Part shown: one piece after another, positions 16,001 to 24,389 of the stretch
Position numbering within the stretch: position 1 is the first letter of the stretch
Layout of the letters: the number at the start of each line of letters is the position of its first letter
Notes under the pieces: model-generated
The model's database searches: none
The model's input: the letters and a program-made list of their open reading frames with translations, nothing else
What the model was told of the DNA's origin: nothing
Position numbers and translations under genes: made by a program
Assembly: GCF_036492245.1 (NCBI RefSeq)
Contig: NZ_AP025286.1
Span: 868,001-932,000 of the forward strand
Source: Treponema bryantii
GTDB taxonomy: Bacteria > Spirochaetota > Spirochaetia > Treponematales > Treponemataceae
Direction: 5' to 3'
DNA: 64,000 nt

Positions 16001-17863
16001 ATTCATCTGAGCAATCTTTTCTTCGAGTTCTGGTTTAAGAGCTGCAGCCTTGCGTTCTGCTTCATCACACTGAGTCTTGATTGCCTGTACAGAAGATTCT
16101 GCATTCTGAACGGAAGTTGTAGCTTCTGAAGCAACCTGTTTGAGGGTTTCAGTAAGTTTTTCCTGCATGTCAGAAATTTCTGTCTGGAGAGAAGCTGAAC
16201 GTTCGTTGCACTGACGAAGACTGATTTCGAGCTGACTGCGGAGGTTTTCAATTCTTGCCTTGTAATCATCTTCTGTATTAGAAAGCTCTTCGATACGGTT
16301 TCCAAATACATTCTGAAGGCCGTCAATCTGCTGTGAGTATTCATCCTGAAGAGACTCAAAGCGACCGATGTATTCTTCCTTGATTTTTGTATATTCTGAA
16401 TTGTAGATTTCGTTCAGGCTCTGAATCTGTTCATCCTGAGAATCCTTGAGTTCTGCAAGCTTTCTGTCGTTTACGCTCTGTGATTCATTTATTGCTGCAG
16501 CAAAATCCTGAACAAGGCGTTCATGCTCTTCTGCAAACTTTTTATGTTCTTCTACAAAGAGCTGGTTGAAGTCATTTACCTTCTTATTATTTGTAGCGGT
16601 TGCATTCTCAAAAGCAGAAGTATAGGCTTCCTGGAATTTCTGGAAGTCACTGTTGAACTTTTCAGAAAGGGCAGAGTAGTTACCTTCATTTTTCTTCTGA
16701 ATGCTTTCCATCTGCTTTGTGTATTCTGCTTCAAGCTTATTGCTGTCTTCATTAAAGCGGGCAAGTGTTTTTGCAATAATTCCGTCGTTACGTCCGCCGA
16801 TAGATTCAAGCTGCTGATTGTATTTTGTCTGAAGTGCATCCACTTTACCGGCAAAGGCTTCTGAAAGCTGTCCGAGTTTTTCGTTGAACTTTTCGTTAAT
16901 CTTTATGAGATTTGTTTTTGCATCTGTAAGGAGCTTGTTTTCAGATTCTTTGTAAGAAGCAGTTGCAGCGGCTGTCTTATCTTCAAACATTTTGATAAGT
17001 TCTTTTTCTTTTGCTTCAAGTTCAGAATGAATGATTCCTGTTCTGTTTGTAATGTCATTTCTGATTGCGAGAGTCTGCTTTTCGAGTTCACTCTGAAGGG
17101 CTGCTGTCTGATCACCGAGTTCTTTAAGATATTTATCTGTTCTCTGCTGAGCCTGCTCGCTGAGGTGAACAAAGGCTGTGTTTTCAAGTTTTTCTGCACT
17201 TGCTGCAGCATCATTATAAGCTTCCTGAATACTCTGTCTGATTTCACTGAGAGCTTTTTCTGCATCTCCCTGAGATGCTTTAATATCTGCTGTAAGTTTT
17301 GCAGCACGGGTTTCGTAGTTCTCAATGAGGGTAGTGCCAACAGCCTTAAGCTGTTCTGCATTCTTTGCTGAGAATTCCTTTGAGATTTCTGGAATTTTCT
17401 TTTCGATTGCGACAATCTGCTGCTGCTGTTTTGAGAGCTTTCCATCAAGAGAAGTAATTACACCGCTTTCCTTATGAAGACGTTCAAGATTTTCTTCAAC
17501 CTGAGCTGTCATATCATTGAGCTCGTTGAGAATTTTTGAATATGCATCAATCTGAGATTTAATGTTTTTTACTGCATTGATGCTCTGATCAAAGGTCTGC
17601 ATCTTAGCATTAAAATCTTCATTCTGCTGCTTTAAAAGTTTTACTGCGGCATTTGCCTGTGTCTGCTGTGCGTTGAAGTCTGAAATAATCGTATTGAATC
17701 TGGTCTGAATTTTTCCAAAAGCTTCGTTGAGTTCATTAGTTTTCTTGTTTGCAAATTTATTGATTCGTTCCAGAGGGTCGTCTTTCTTACTCAGCATACG
17801 GAAGTACAAAGACACTCCCATTGAAATGACTGTAGAAAAGAGAATTGCGATTACGATTTCCAT
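13085..17863 (-). CDS. Giant coiled-coil membrane-anchored protein, SpiroCoCo type
   Basis: 1592 residues. One N-terminal transmembrane helix (residues 2-22) is followed by about 1500 residues of almost uninterrupted coiled coil rich in Glu, Gln, Lys, Asn and Ala. The last 45 residues resemble a helix-turn-helix (VRTLKRKGWTIAEIAENVKLTENEVDLILQ). This layout matches what I know as the SpiroCoCo family, restricted to spirochaetes. Residues of roughly 625-845 consist of twenty consecutive 11-residue repeats (see 15326-15985). The anchor and long rod suggest a structural or cell-shape role along the inner membrane, and the C-terminal HTH could bind DNA or a partner. These roles are inferred. The gene ends at the 3' element, copy A. 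Confidence 0.85.
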   Translation of the reverse strand: MEIVIAILFSTVISMGVSLYFRMLSKKDDPLERINKFANKKTNELNEAFGKIQTRFNTIISDFNAQQTQANAAVKLLKQQNEDFNAKMQTFDQSINAVKNIKSQIDAYSKILNELNDMTAQVEENLERLHKESGVITSLDGKLSKQQQQIVAIEKKIPEISKEFSAKNAEQLKAVGTTLIENYETRAAKLTADIKASQGDAEKALSEIRQSIQEAYNDAAASAEKLENTAFVHLSEQAQQRTDKYLKELGDQTAALQSELEKQTLAIRNDITNRTGIIHSELEAKEKELIKMFEDKTAAATASYKESENKLLTDAKTNLIKINEKFNEKLGQLSEAFAGKVDALQTKYNQQLESIGGRNDGIIAKTLARFNEDSNKLEAEYTKQMESIQKKNEGNYSALSEKFNSDFQKFQEAYTSAFENATATNNKKVNDFNQLFVEEHKKFAEEHERLVQDFAAAINESQSVNDRKLAELKDSQDEQIQSLNEIYNSEYTKIKEEYIGRFESLQDEYSQQIDGLQNVFGNRIEELSNTEDDYKARIENLRSQLEISLRQCNERSASLQTEISDMQEKLTETLKQVASEATTSVQNAESSVQAIKTQCDEAERKAAALKPELEEKIAQMNMSLDNVQNETLQKLERLQSATEAQINAIQQETTSKIEQLQDASDSQITAIQRETSDKLEQFQNSSENHIEEIQKETEEKIDRIQTSADNQITAILSETGTKIKEFQAKTEQALKALQSDSAQKYETIKAESNSKFDNFRKETNTKIEVFQNEADNQIEDFKKDAASKIGSFQNEAETQIAEFKKDTTAKLENFQNEADRQIEGFKGDTTTRLDNFQNETNARLESLTKIITDSVRKAVSESEVKHLNILENVDSQLNAYKKDIEYKLSQIQVSESDIDTLEKSLKAAMAEVQNRILRDFDTFTTSQKQKHEEFSNTIKEDSAEIESKITEINRSLDSLKETATGSMSAKIQEFESEFNQILSTKSNQIDSDLSEWKSDLDTKLTKISNTYEDNRKKLETKYLDEFKTGIEGLQTRASDQYTKVAASIERTKQEMEDSIKDIQDFVNRYKSDTDNSLNTLTKTSEEVLKKEIENNKELVQTTLSKLQEELLGDLKLFEESLKTRQETGSSSIDAALAEFNTWKQQLKTQFEDSAAIFNTDLEKFKAQSDDKINEEAQKLLQNMNDYAVAVQNQHNELNDKIADLENKTGTSIKEYEEKSKSILNQMGSMYKKMLEDTKSRLEEQEAAAKERTEAFKKDIKEAEDRNAANQSAFTLKMQDNANLIQTRLGDIEKELQDVKSNIQNYETADKMRRQLEANVAELNNSFTKLKGYADSADKMNVQYTSILKINEEINRQLAGMEAQKNRVIGLEQQFNKMLALSNTIDDRIQSLNTTSDDLQSMEVTVRNYNDRLQYVSEQYERLDKKDEVVTRIMTDVDNQFEKLKELEQRLTNCNRQAVSLPQEIKEVQANVDKILQSGPKLTTAIGKLEDLDGIITDTEKRIEALNSVQKGIQKTQLDLEGINRDVDNKFNILQKMTQQELAKKPRAKGNTINPQINETVRTLKRKGWTIAEIAENVKLTENEVDLILQLPE
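15326..15985 (-). repeat. Twenty in-frame 33-bp (11-residue) coding repeats
   Basis: Consecutive hendecads of pattern (hydrophobic)-Q/K-x-E/D-x-x-x-x-I/L-x-x, for example FQNEADNQIED FKKDAASKIGS, then FQNEAETQIAE FKKDTTAKLEN. They run from VQNETLQKLER to FQNETNARLES, 220 residues without a phase break. The most similar units form 66-bp pairs between about 15330 and 15560. Confidence 0.85.
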
Positions 17864-17890
17864 TTTTTATCCCCACCCAATTTTTTATTG

Positions 17891-18580
17891 TTATTCTGAA
17901 CCAAAGAACCAGTCTGATAACTGGTTATAATGCCAGAAAGTTAAATCAGCTATTTTTGATTTTTTACCAATCCATCCGCAATGCGGAAGAATCAGCCAGG
18001 CTGTTTTCATGCCTGCGTTGTGCGCTCCAAGAATGTCGTATTTGTGATGATTTCCCACATAAAGAATTTGTTCCGGCGGCAGGTTGAATTCCTTTGCCAG
18101 TCGGAGAAATGGAGTAGGATCCGGTTTAAGAGCTCCCGCCTCTTCTGAACCAAGAACTACATCACATAAATCACGGACTCCCCAGATATCACCCTTCTGT
18201 TCAGGAGGGAAATCAGAGAGAAGTCCAAGTTTATATCCATTATCTTTGAGTTTATGAATGAATTCCAAAGCCCCTTTGCAAGGCTTCAGGTTTACAAAGT
18301 ATTTTTCCAGTCCTTTGTAAATAATCTTTTCAAGTCTTTGTTCTGCTTCTTCCGGCGAACACTTGAGCTTTTTTGCCATGTGCGAAGCCTGGAGTTTTAC
18401 AAATTCTGGAGTTGGCTCAGTTCTATGCATAATGTTGCGAACGAGACCATATTTCAAGAAGAAGAAAGAATGAAACAGAAAATAAGGAGCAATACGAAGA
18501 TTGAACTTCCATGCCCTGTAGAGAGTACCATCGATGTCAAATGCAACAGCCTTAATCTGTTTTAAATCAACATTATTCAC
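17891..18580 (-). CDS. HAD-superfamily hydrolase
   Basis: About 229 residues. HAD motif I is VAFDIDGTLY at the N-terminus, motif II LLSDFP, motif III Lys in LKPDPTPF, and motif IV in YVGNHHKYDILGA, where the usual GDxxxxD reads GNHHKYD. It is probably a phosphatase of a small phosphorylated metabolite; the substrate is unknown. The frame is open to a TTG at 18628. I prefer the GTG at 18580 because TATAAT (18592-18587 on the minus strand) ends 6 nt before it, placing the upstream codons in the promoter. It is divergent from mnmG. Confidence 0.82.
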   Translation of the reverse strand: MNNVDLKQIKAVAFDIDGTLYRAWKFNLRIAPYFLFHSFFFLKYGLVRNIMHRTEPTPEFVKLQASHMAKKLKCSPEEAEQRLEKIIYKGLEKYFVNLKPCKGALEFIHKLKDNGYKLGLLSDFPPEQKGDIWGVRDLCDVVLGSEEAGALKPDPTPFLRLAKEFNLPPEQILYVGNHHKYDILGAHNAGMKTAWLILPHCGWIGKKSKIADLTFWHYNQLSDWFFGSE

Positions 18581-18620
18581 CTTTCCATTATAACATAATA
18601 TAGAAAAAACGTATATATAA

Positions 18621-18649
18621 TTGTGCAAGGGAGATATTTTAAGTATAAT
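18621..18649 (+). promoter_or_regulatory. mnmG promoter
   Basis: TTGTGC (18621-18626), a 17-bp spacer and TATAAT (18644-18649). The ATG follows 26 nt later with GGGAAGAAG as ribosome site, a conventional leader in contrast to several neighbours. Confidence 0.6.
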
Positions 18650-18675
18650 CGACTTCTATATATAGGGAAGAAGAA

Positions 18676-20739
18676 ATGCCTGGTTTTTATGATTATTATG
18701 ATGTGGCTGTTGTAGGAGCCGGTCACGCGGGAATTGAAGCAGGACTTGCCTGCGCACGAATGGGATTGAAAACTGTACTTATTACCCAGACTCCAGATGC
18801 AATTGCCAGAATGAGTTGTAACCCTTCTATTGGTGGAATCGCAAAGGGAAATATTGTTCGTGAAATTGACGCACTCGGCGGCCAGATGGCTAAGCTGATT
18901 GATAAATCTATGATTCAGTTCCGCATGCTTAATAAGAGCCGTGGCCCTGCTGTTCAGGCACCTCGCTCTCAGGCTGATAAGATTACTTATTCTCAGCTTG
19001 CACGTAAAACCTGTGAAACAACTGAAAATCTTTATACATTGATGGATACTGTAATTGATATCCTGACTACTGCATCTACAACACCTCTTCCTCCGAACAG
19101 CGATAGTGCTGCGGAGAAGGGAACTATCCCTGGCGAGTTCCGTGGAGACGGACGCACAGAAGCTGCAAAGAGCGGAATGCGTCAGAAGGTAACCGGCATT
19201 GTCACTGAACGCGGCAGAATTATTCCTGTTCGCTCTGTTGTTCTTACAACCGGAACCTTCCTTGGCGGACGTATTTTTATTGGTGAATATGATGCTCCTT
19301 GCGGACGTGTAGGGGAGCCTGCAGCATACGGTCTTACAGAAAGCTTGCATCGTCTTGGTTTTACAACCGGTCGTCTTAAGACAGGAACACCACCGCGCAT
19401 CCTTCGCAAAACTGTAGATTTTTCTAAACTCGACGAACAGCCGGGTGACACAGAAGTAATTCCTTTCAGTTTTGAGACAGAGCGTGTAGAACGTCCTCTT
19501 GTAAACTGCCATATCGTATATACAAACGAAGAAACTCATAAAATAATCCGCGACAACATTGGCCGCTCGCCGCTTTATTCTGGTAAAATCAGTGGTATTG
19601 GTCCTCGCTACTGTCCTTCTATTGAAGATAAGGTTATGCGCTTTGCAGACCGCGACCGCCATCAGATTTTCGTAGAGCCGGAAGGTCTTGAAACAGATGA
19701 GATTTATTTGAATGGACTTTCTTCGAGCCTTCCTGAATGTGTACAGGATGCTTTTATGCGTACAATGCACGGTTTTGAAAATGCCGTACAGAGCCGTCCG
19801 GGGTATGCCGTAGAATATGATTTTGTTGAGCCAACTCAGTTGTACCCTTCGCTTGAAACAAAGCGTGTCGCAGGCCTTTTTAATGCCGGACAGATTAACG
19901 GAACCTCTGGTTATGAGGAAGCAGCCGGTCAGGGACTTATTGCCGGAATGAATGCAGGTCTTTATGCGCGTGAGCACATTAAGCTTTGCGGACCTCTTGC
20001 AGAAATCCCTCATACACTCAATGGTGTTGCTTCAAGTACAGAGCCAGGTGCTTTCCGCCCTAAGGCAGATATGACAAACGAAGAAAAAGCAAAGTTTGCC
20101 GAAATCTCAGAACGCGAAACTCACGAACTCAACGACTATGAGCGTGGCGTTCAGAAAAATGCCGGCTTTGATGCCTTTGACAAGATTCCAGACTTTGAGC
20201 CGGTAATTCTTGGTCGCGACGAGGCTTACATCGGTGTTCTTATTGATGACCTTGTAACTCTCGGAACAAAAGAGCCTTACCGTATGTTTACTGCCCGCGC
20301 AGAATACCGCTTAAAGCTCCGTCACGATACAGCAGACCGCCGCCTTGCAAAATACGCTTTCCGCTGTGGACTTAAGACTCAGGCTCAGTTTGATGCTGTA
20401 AACGAAAAATATGCGCGTCTTTCAGAAATTGAAGCACTGCTTCTTAAAAAGCCTGATATGGAAAACCCCGGCTACCCTGAAGCAGACTGGGAAATGGCAA
20501 AAATTGACGCAAAATATAAGTATTATATAGAAAAGCAGGATAAGCGCGTGGAAAAACTTCACAAAATGGAGAATGCCCGCATTCCTGCAGACTTTGATTA
20601 CGGCAGTATTCCGTCGCTTTCGGCAGAAAGCCGCAATAAACTCGAAGCAATCCGTCCGGTAACTCTGGGACAGGCAAACCGTATCAGCGGAATCAGAAAC
20701 AGTGACATTATGCTGTTAATGGTTTACCTGAAACGCTAG
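18676..20739 (+). CDS. mnmG: tRNA uridine-5-carboxymethylaminomethyl modification enzyme MnmG (GidA)
   Basis: FAD-dependent partner of MnmE that modifies wobble U34 of tRNAs. Signatures in order: VVGAGHAGIEAG (FAD-binding GxGxxG), NPSIGGIAKG, KSRGPAVQAPRSQAD, GFTTGRLKTGTPPRI, GPRYCPSIEDK, QLYPSLETKRVAGLFNAGQINGTSGYEEAA, and the C-terminal helical domain ending IRNSDIMLLMVYLKR. At 687 residues it is about 60 longer than typical MnmG. The extra residues lie at about 131-170 (Pro/Ser/Gly-rich, after TVIDIL) and before GRDEAYIGVLIDDLV (about 450-490). All catalytic motifs are kept. It meets the convergent HD-GYP gene with 4 bp between stops. Confidence 0.96.
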   Translation: MPGFYDYYDVAVVGAGHAGIEAGLACARMGLKTVLITQTPDAIARMSCNPSIGGIAKGNIVREIDALGGQMAKLIDKSMIQFRMLNKSRGPAVQAPRSQADKITYSQLARKTCETTENLYTLMDTVIDILTTASTTPLPPNSDSAAEKGTIPGEFRGDGRTEAAKSGMRQKVTGIVTERGRIIPVRSVVLTTGTFLGGRIFIGEYDAPCGRVGEPAAYGLTESLHRLGFTTGRLKTGTPPRILRKTVDFSKLDEQPGDTEVIPFSFETERVERPLVNCHIVYTNEETHKIIRDNIGRSPLYSGKISGIGPRYCPSIEDKVMRFADRDRHQIFVEPEGLETDEIYLNGLSSSLPECVQDAFMRTMHGFENAVQSRPGYAVEYDFVEPTQLYPSLETKRVAGLFNAGQINGTSGYEEAAGQGLIAGMNAGLYAREHIKLCGPLAEIPHTLNGVASSTEPGAFRPKADMTNEEKAKFAEISERETHELNDYERGVQKNAGFDAFDKIPDFEPVILGRDEAYIGVLIDDLVTLGTKEPYRMFTARAEYRLKLRHDTADRRLAKYAFRCGLKTQAQFDAVNEKYARLSEIEALLLKKPDMENPGYPEADWEMAKIDAKYKYYIEKQDKRVEKLHKMENARIPADFDYGSIPSLSAESRNKLEAIRPVTLGQANRISGIRNSDIMLLMVYLKR

Positions 20740-20743
20740 GGTG

Positions 20744-22459
20744 TTATATCTCGTTGATTGTTGAACTGTAGTAGGCTTCCAGTTGTGGGCGGCAGTCTAT
20801 AAAGATTGACCCCATAACTGGGTCAAAGTGTTTTCCTAAATCATTTCTGATAATTTCAAAAGCTTTATCAAAAGACTTTGCTTCCTTGTAGCAGCGTTTA
20901 CTTACAAGTGCATCAAAAACATCTGCAAGCGCCATTATACGTGCTTCAAGAGGAATTGCTTCTCCGCTAAGCTTTTCCGGATACCCAGTTCCATCCCATT
21001 TTTCATGATGATAATGAGCAACGTTTACAGCAATCTTCCGGAAATCTTCGTTATCAATTCCTGTAAGAACCTTTTCTACGATTACCGCACCTTTTGCAGG
21101 ATGTTCCTTCATCTTTTCATATTCCTCTGGAGTAAACTTTCCAGGTTTTCGGAGAATGGAATCATCTACGGCAATTTTTCCAAGATCATGCATAGGAGCC
21201 GCTTTTACCAGCAGCTTACAGAACTCTGGAGAGATTATTGTAATCTCTTTATGTTTTAAAAGTTCTTCTGCAAAAATCTGAATACAGTCGCTGGTACGCA
21301 GAATATGGCCACCCGTAGAGTTATCGCGGCTCTCAACCATAGTCGCAATTCCCCTGATGATGGAATCCTGCATGTCAGTAACCTGTTCGGTTTTTTCTTT
21401 AACAAGATGAGAAAGTTCTTTGTTGAAGGAATTGAGTCCTTTTATATAATTCTGCTGTTCTGTGTCATCTCTAAGTTCCAGAAAATATCCCATCTTCATT
21501 CTGCTTGTAGAAATTCTGTGAATTGTGCAGATACCGGCTTTATTCCCATATTGAATTCTGAAATCTTCGTTACAATGTTCATTCCACTCCCATTTTGGAT
21601 CTTTGTAATGAAGATTTTCAATAATGTTTGAATAGGATTTTGGAATATAAGAATCGAGAGAGAGGTCTCCTAATTTCGGAAAAAAGGTGAGAGCAAAAGC
21701 ATCACAGCCTAAAAAACGTTTTTTATTATCAAAAGCAATATAACCATAGCCTGTACGGTTTTTATATACATTAAGCAGATTCAATTGAAGATCATAAGTA
21801 TTTGTTTTTGCCGAAAAATACAGGAAGAAAGCTTCCATAATAATATAGGTATATGGCATTAAGTTTATTCTGGTGCCAAGTGAAATCGGAATAATATAAG
21901 CCATTGTGCCGAATATCAGCATGCATAAAAGAATCTGCAGGGATTTTTTGGAAACATTTTTCTTTGTAAAAATTGAATGAATAACGGTGAGTATTGCGCT
22001 AAGGTTTATTAGTGCAAGAAACCCTATGTATAAAATCATTGCAGGACCCATTTTAAATTTTATTAGTGTTAAGCCATACTGTTTTATAATATATGGGTCA
22101 CTAAAGAAAAAGCCTGTTTCTTTTGTTGTAGCTAAAAGAATGCTGATTACAGTTGCTGTGATTACAAGCCCAAAGCGAAGAATAAAATAAAAACGTTTAT
22201 GACACATGTCTATGACAACAACAAGTCCAAATAGAATTGTAAAAATACTTCCGATATATGAAAGAAGATTTCCCGAAAGAGCTCCTTCCAGAGTGTCTGC
22301 ATGTACAGACATTGCATATCCGAAATTTGATACAAAGGTTGTCAGAAATAGTGTAAGGTAGTTTTTGTTAAGATTATTTGAATTGAATTCGTAGTAGATG
22401 TAAAGTGCAACAAGTGAGATGAATAACGCTATTAAATAAATGATTCGTAAATCCATCAT
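20744..22459 (-). CDS. Membrane-bound HD-GYP cyclic-di-GMP phosphodiesterase
   Basis: 571 residues. The N-terminus has about seven transmembrane helices (residues 5-225, like the 7TM domains of histidine kinases). A PAS-like stretch (about 230-340, GYIAFDNKKRFLGCDAFALTFF) and a short coiled coil (LSHLVKEKTEQVTDMQDS) follow. The HD-GYP domain (about 365-560) has intact HDLGK near residue 423 and HHEKWDGTGYP near 490. HD-GYP enzymes hydrolyse c-di-GMP. It could oppose the two GGDEF enzymes encoded at 24390 and 35169. The membrane domain presumably senses an unknown signal. AGAGGG lies upstream of the start. Confidence 0.9.
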   Translation of the reverse strand: MMDLRIIYLIALFISLVALYIYYEFNSNNLNKNYLTLFLTTFVSNFGYAMSVHADTLEGALSGNLLSYIGSIFTILFGLVVVIDMCHKRFYFILRFGLVITATVISILLATTKETGFFFSDPYIIKQYGLTLIKFKMGPAMILYIGFLALINLSAILTVIHSIFTKKNVSKKSLQILLCMLIFGTMAYIIPISLGTRINLMPYTYIIMEAFFLYFSAKTNTYDLQLNLLNVYKNRTGYGYIAFDNKKRFLGCDAFALTFFPKLGDLSLDSYIPKSYSNIIENLHYKDPKWEWNEHCNEDFRIQYGNKAGICTIHRISTSRMKMGYFLELRDDTEQQNYIKGLNSFNKELSHLVKEKTEQVTDMQDSIIRGIATMVESRDNSTGGHILRTSDCIQIFAEELLKHKEITIISPEFCKLLVKAAPMHDLGKIAVDDSILRKPGKFTPEEYEKMKEHPAKGAVIVEKVLTGIDNEDFRKIAVNVAHYHHEKWDGTGYPEKLSGEAIPLEARIMALADVFDALVSKRCYKEAKSFDKAFEIIRNDLGKHFDPVMGSIFIDCRPQLEAYYSSTINEI

Positions 22460-22490
22460 AATTTATTATAAACCCTCTTCTTTGTTTTCA

Positions 22491-23273
22491 CTAGTTTTTT
22501 TGGAGTATGTCTACACAATGGCTTCCTGCTCCTGTCAGTTCCGGCTGTTCACAGATTGAAAGCTGGAATTGACAGAAGGCTTCAAATTCTTCCGGACTCA
22601 TTTCGTTGAGTTCGCGGCGCATATAATCTGCAGGTCCATCTGCAGAAATAATTTTGATTCGTTTAAGACCTCCGGCCGCGGCGTTTAGTCTGTTGATATC
22701 TTCAAGACGAACGTAGTCATATAGTTCGCTTTCATCACAGATGGTGTGGAAATCTGGACTGAGTCCGCCCTTAGCTGCGACTTCATTCCATTTATGTTCC
22801 TTAAAACAGTAGGAAATCACACTGTATTCATTCATTACATAGGCAACAAGAATTATTCCGCCTTTTTTTGTGATTCTCTTTGCTTCATTAAGTGCCTTGA
22901 GTTTTTCTTCGTCGCCATGAAGATGATAAAGTGGTCCGAAGAGTAGGGTAACGTCAAAAGTTTCGTCATCCAGAAAGTGAAGGTTACGGGCATCTCCCTG
23001 CCAGGTTTTGATGTTTTCATGCTTGGCGCGGAGTACTTCCAGATTATGCTTTACAAGTTCTACGGCAGTCACATCATATCCACGGTGGCAAAGTTCAACT
23101 GAATAACGTCCTGTGCCTGCTCCAAGGTCGGCGATTTTTGCAGTACCAGCGTCAAAGTTCTTAAGGGCTTCTTCAATGAAATGCATGGTGGTACGGAATT
23201 CTACCTGCCCATGGCGGGTTGTGAGACGGTGTTCTTCGTGGAATTTGTTATAGTATTTTTCTAAATCTGCCAT
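22491..23273 (-). CDS. Class I SAM-dependent methyltransferase
   Basis: 260 residues. The SAM-binding glycine loop is IADLGAGTGRYSVELC (about residues 42-57), followed by the acidic VTAVELVKHNLEVL and motif VTLLFGPLYHLHG. This is a Rossmann-fold methyltransferase of the small-molecule (UbiE/YrrT-like) type; the substrate is unknown. The start overlaps the 3' end of the adenosine deaminase gene by 13 bp, so the two are co-translated. Adenosine deaminase would help clear adenosine arising from S-adenosylhomocysteine, a plausible but unproven link. Confidence 0.85.
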   Translation of the reverse strand: MADLEKYYNKFHEEHRLTTRHGQVEFRTTMHFIEEALKNFDAGTAKIADLGAGTGRYSVELCHRGYDVTAVELVKHNLEVLRAKHENIKTWQGDARNLHFLDDETFDVTLLFGPLYHLHGDEEKLKALNEAKRITKKGGIILVAYVMNEYSVISYCFKEHKWNEVAAKGGLSPDFHTICDESELYDYVRLEDINRLNAAAGGLKRIKIISADGPADYMRRELNEMSPEEFEAFCQFQLSICEQPELTGAGSHCVDILQKN

Positions 23274-24277
23274 GCTGCGTCGACAGATTTTACTGCTTCT
23301 TTCTTCTCGTTGTCGCTCATAAATGACTGACGGAAACTGTTTTTAACGAGTTCCTTAATCTCATCCATTGTAAAGTTCAGGTCGTTGTGACAGATCCAGA
23401 ACTCATCGAGAAGGGTAGTCTTAAAGAATACAGGGTCATCAGTGTTTATGTTTACGGCAATTCCCTTGTCGTAGAAGGCACGAACCGGATGATCCTTAGC
23501 TTTCTGAACAATCTTCTTTGTAAATGTATTTGATGTAATACAGATTTCGATTGGAAGTTGTGATTTTTTGAGTTCTTCCATCAGTTTTTCATCCTGAATG
23601 GCAGTAATTCCGTGACCAACGCGTTCTGTATGAAGATAATTGATGGAATCCCAGATACTTTCCGGACCTACGTCTTCACCGGCATGTACTACTGCATGCC
23701 AGCCTTCTTTAAGAGCAAGTTCGTAAACTGGAGCAAAGTCTTTTGCAGGGCCTTTTGCTTCTGCTCCACCAAGACCAATTCCAATTATGTCTTCACATGG
23801 ATACTGCTTTAAGAGTTCATAGTTATGCATTGCGTTATCACAACCAAAAGTACGGCTTACATCCATCAAAAGCTTAATGGTAATACCGGTTTCTTTTTTG
23901 ATTTCTGTGATTTTTTCGTGGAAAACACGAACCATGTCTTCGTATTTAAATCCAAGTTTTAGGAATGCTGTAGGCGCAAAGAAAACTTCTGTATAAGTAA
24001 TGCCGTTTTTAACAAGATAGTCCTTAAGTTCATCAAAAACTATACGGAAGTCTTCAACAGAAGAATACAATCCCTGAATTTTAAGGAACGACTGAATGAA
24101 GCCGTTCAAATCATTATATGAAAAGAGCTCTTTCTGCTCTTCTTTTGTCATTTCTTTGTCAAATTTATTCTTGTAGAGCTTTTTAATTCCGTTTAATGAA
24201 ATTACTGCTTCAAGATGAATATGAAGTTCTGCTTTTGGAATAGCTGATAAAAATGTTTTAAACTCTGACTTGTCCAA
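23261..24277 (-). CDS. add: Adenosine deaminase
   Basis: 338 residues, standard length. Zinc and catalytic motifs are complete: ELHIHLEA (His19, His21), HAGED (near 197), ERVGHG, CITSN and INTDDP (near 279). The enzyme converts adenosine to inosine in purine salvage. HLEA replaces the more common HLDG/HLEG. It is the first gene of a pair with the methyltransferase. Treponemes are often limited in purine synthesis, and apt further along the window fits a salvage theme. Confidence 0.93.
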   Translation of the reverse strand: MDKSEFKTFLSAIPKAELHIHLEAVISLNGIKKLYKNKFDKEMTKEEQKELFSYNDLNGFIQSFLKIQGLYSSVEDFRIVFDELKDYLVKNGITYTEVFFAPTAFLKLGFKYEDMVRVFHEKITEIKKETGITIKLLMDVSRTFGCDNAMHNYELLKQYPCEDIIGIGLGGAEAKGPAKDFAPVYELALKEGWHAVVHAGEDVGPESIWDSINYLHTERVGHGITAIQDEKLMEELKKSQLPIEICITSNTFTKKIVQKAKDHPVRAFYDKGIAVNINTDDPVFFKTTLLDEFWICHNDLNFTMDEIKELVKNSFRQSFMSDNEKKEAVKSVDAAWQI

Positions 24278-24389
24278 TTTAATCGTCTCCTAACTTTTAA
24301 CAACAAAGACAATTTTATCACGGTTCTGTGTATATTGCAAATGCTGTATAGTTATACTTAACAATTATCGGACGAAAAGTTACGAATCT

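Noticed and set aside
18577-20013. 478-codon open frame on the minus strand opposite mnmG
   Set aside because: It is fully antisense to the highly conserved mnmG, and its product is Arg/Cys/Thr-rich with no recognisable domain.
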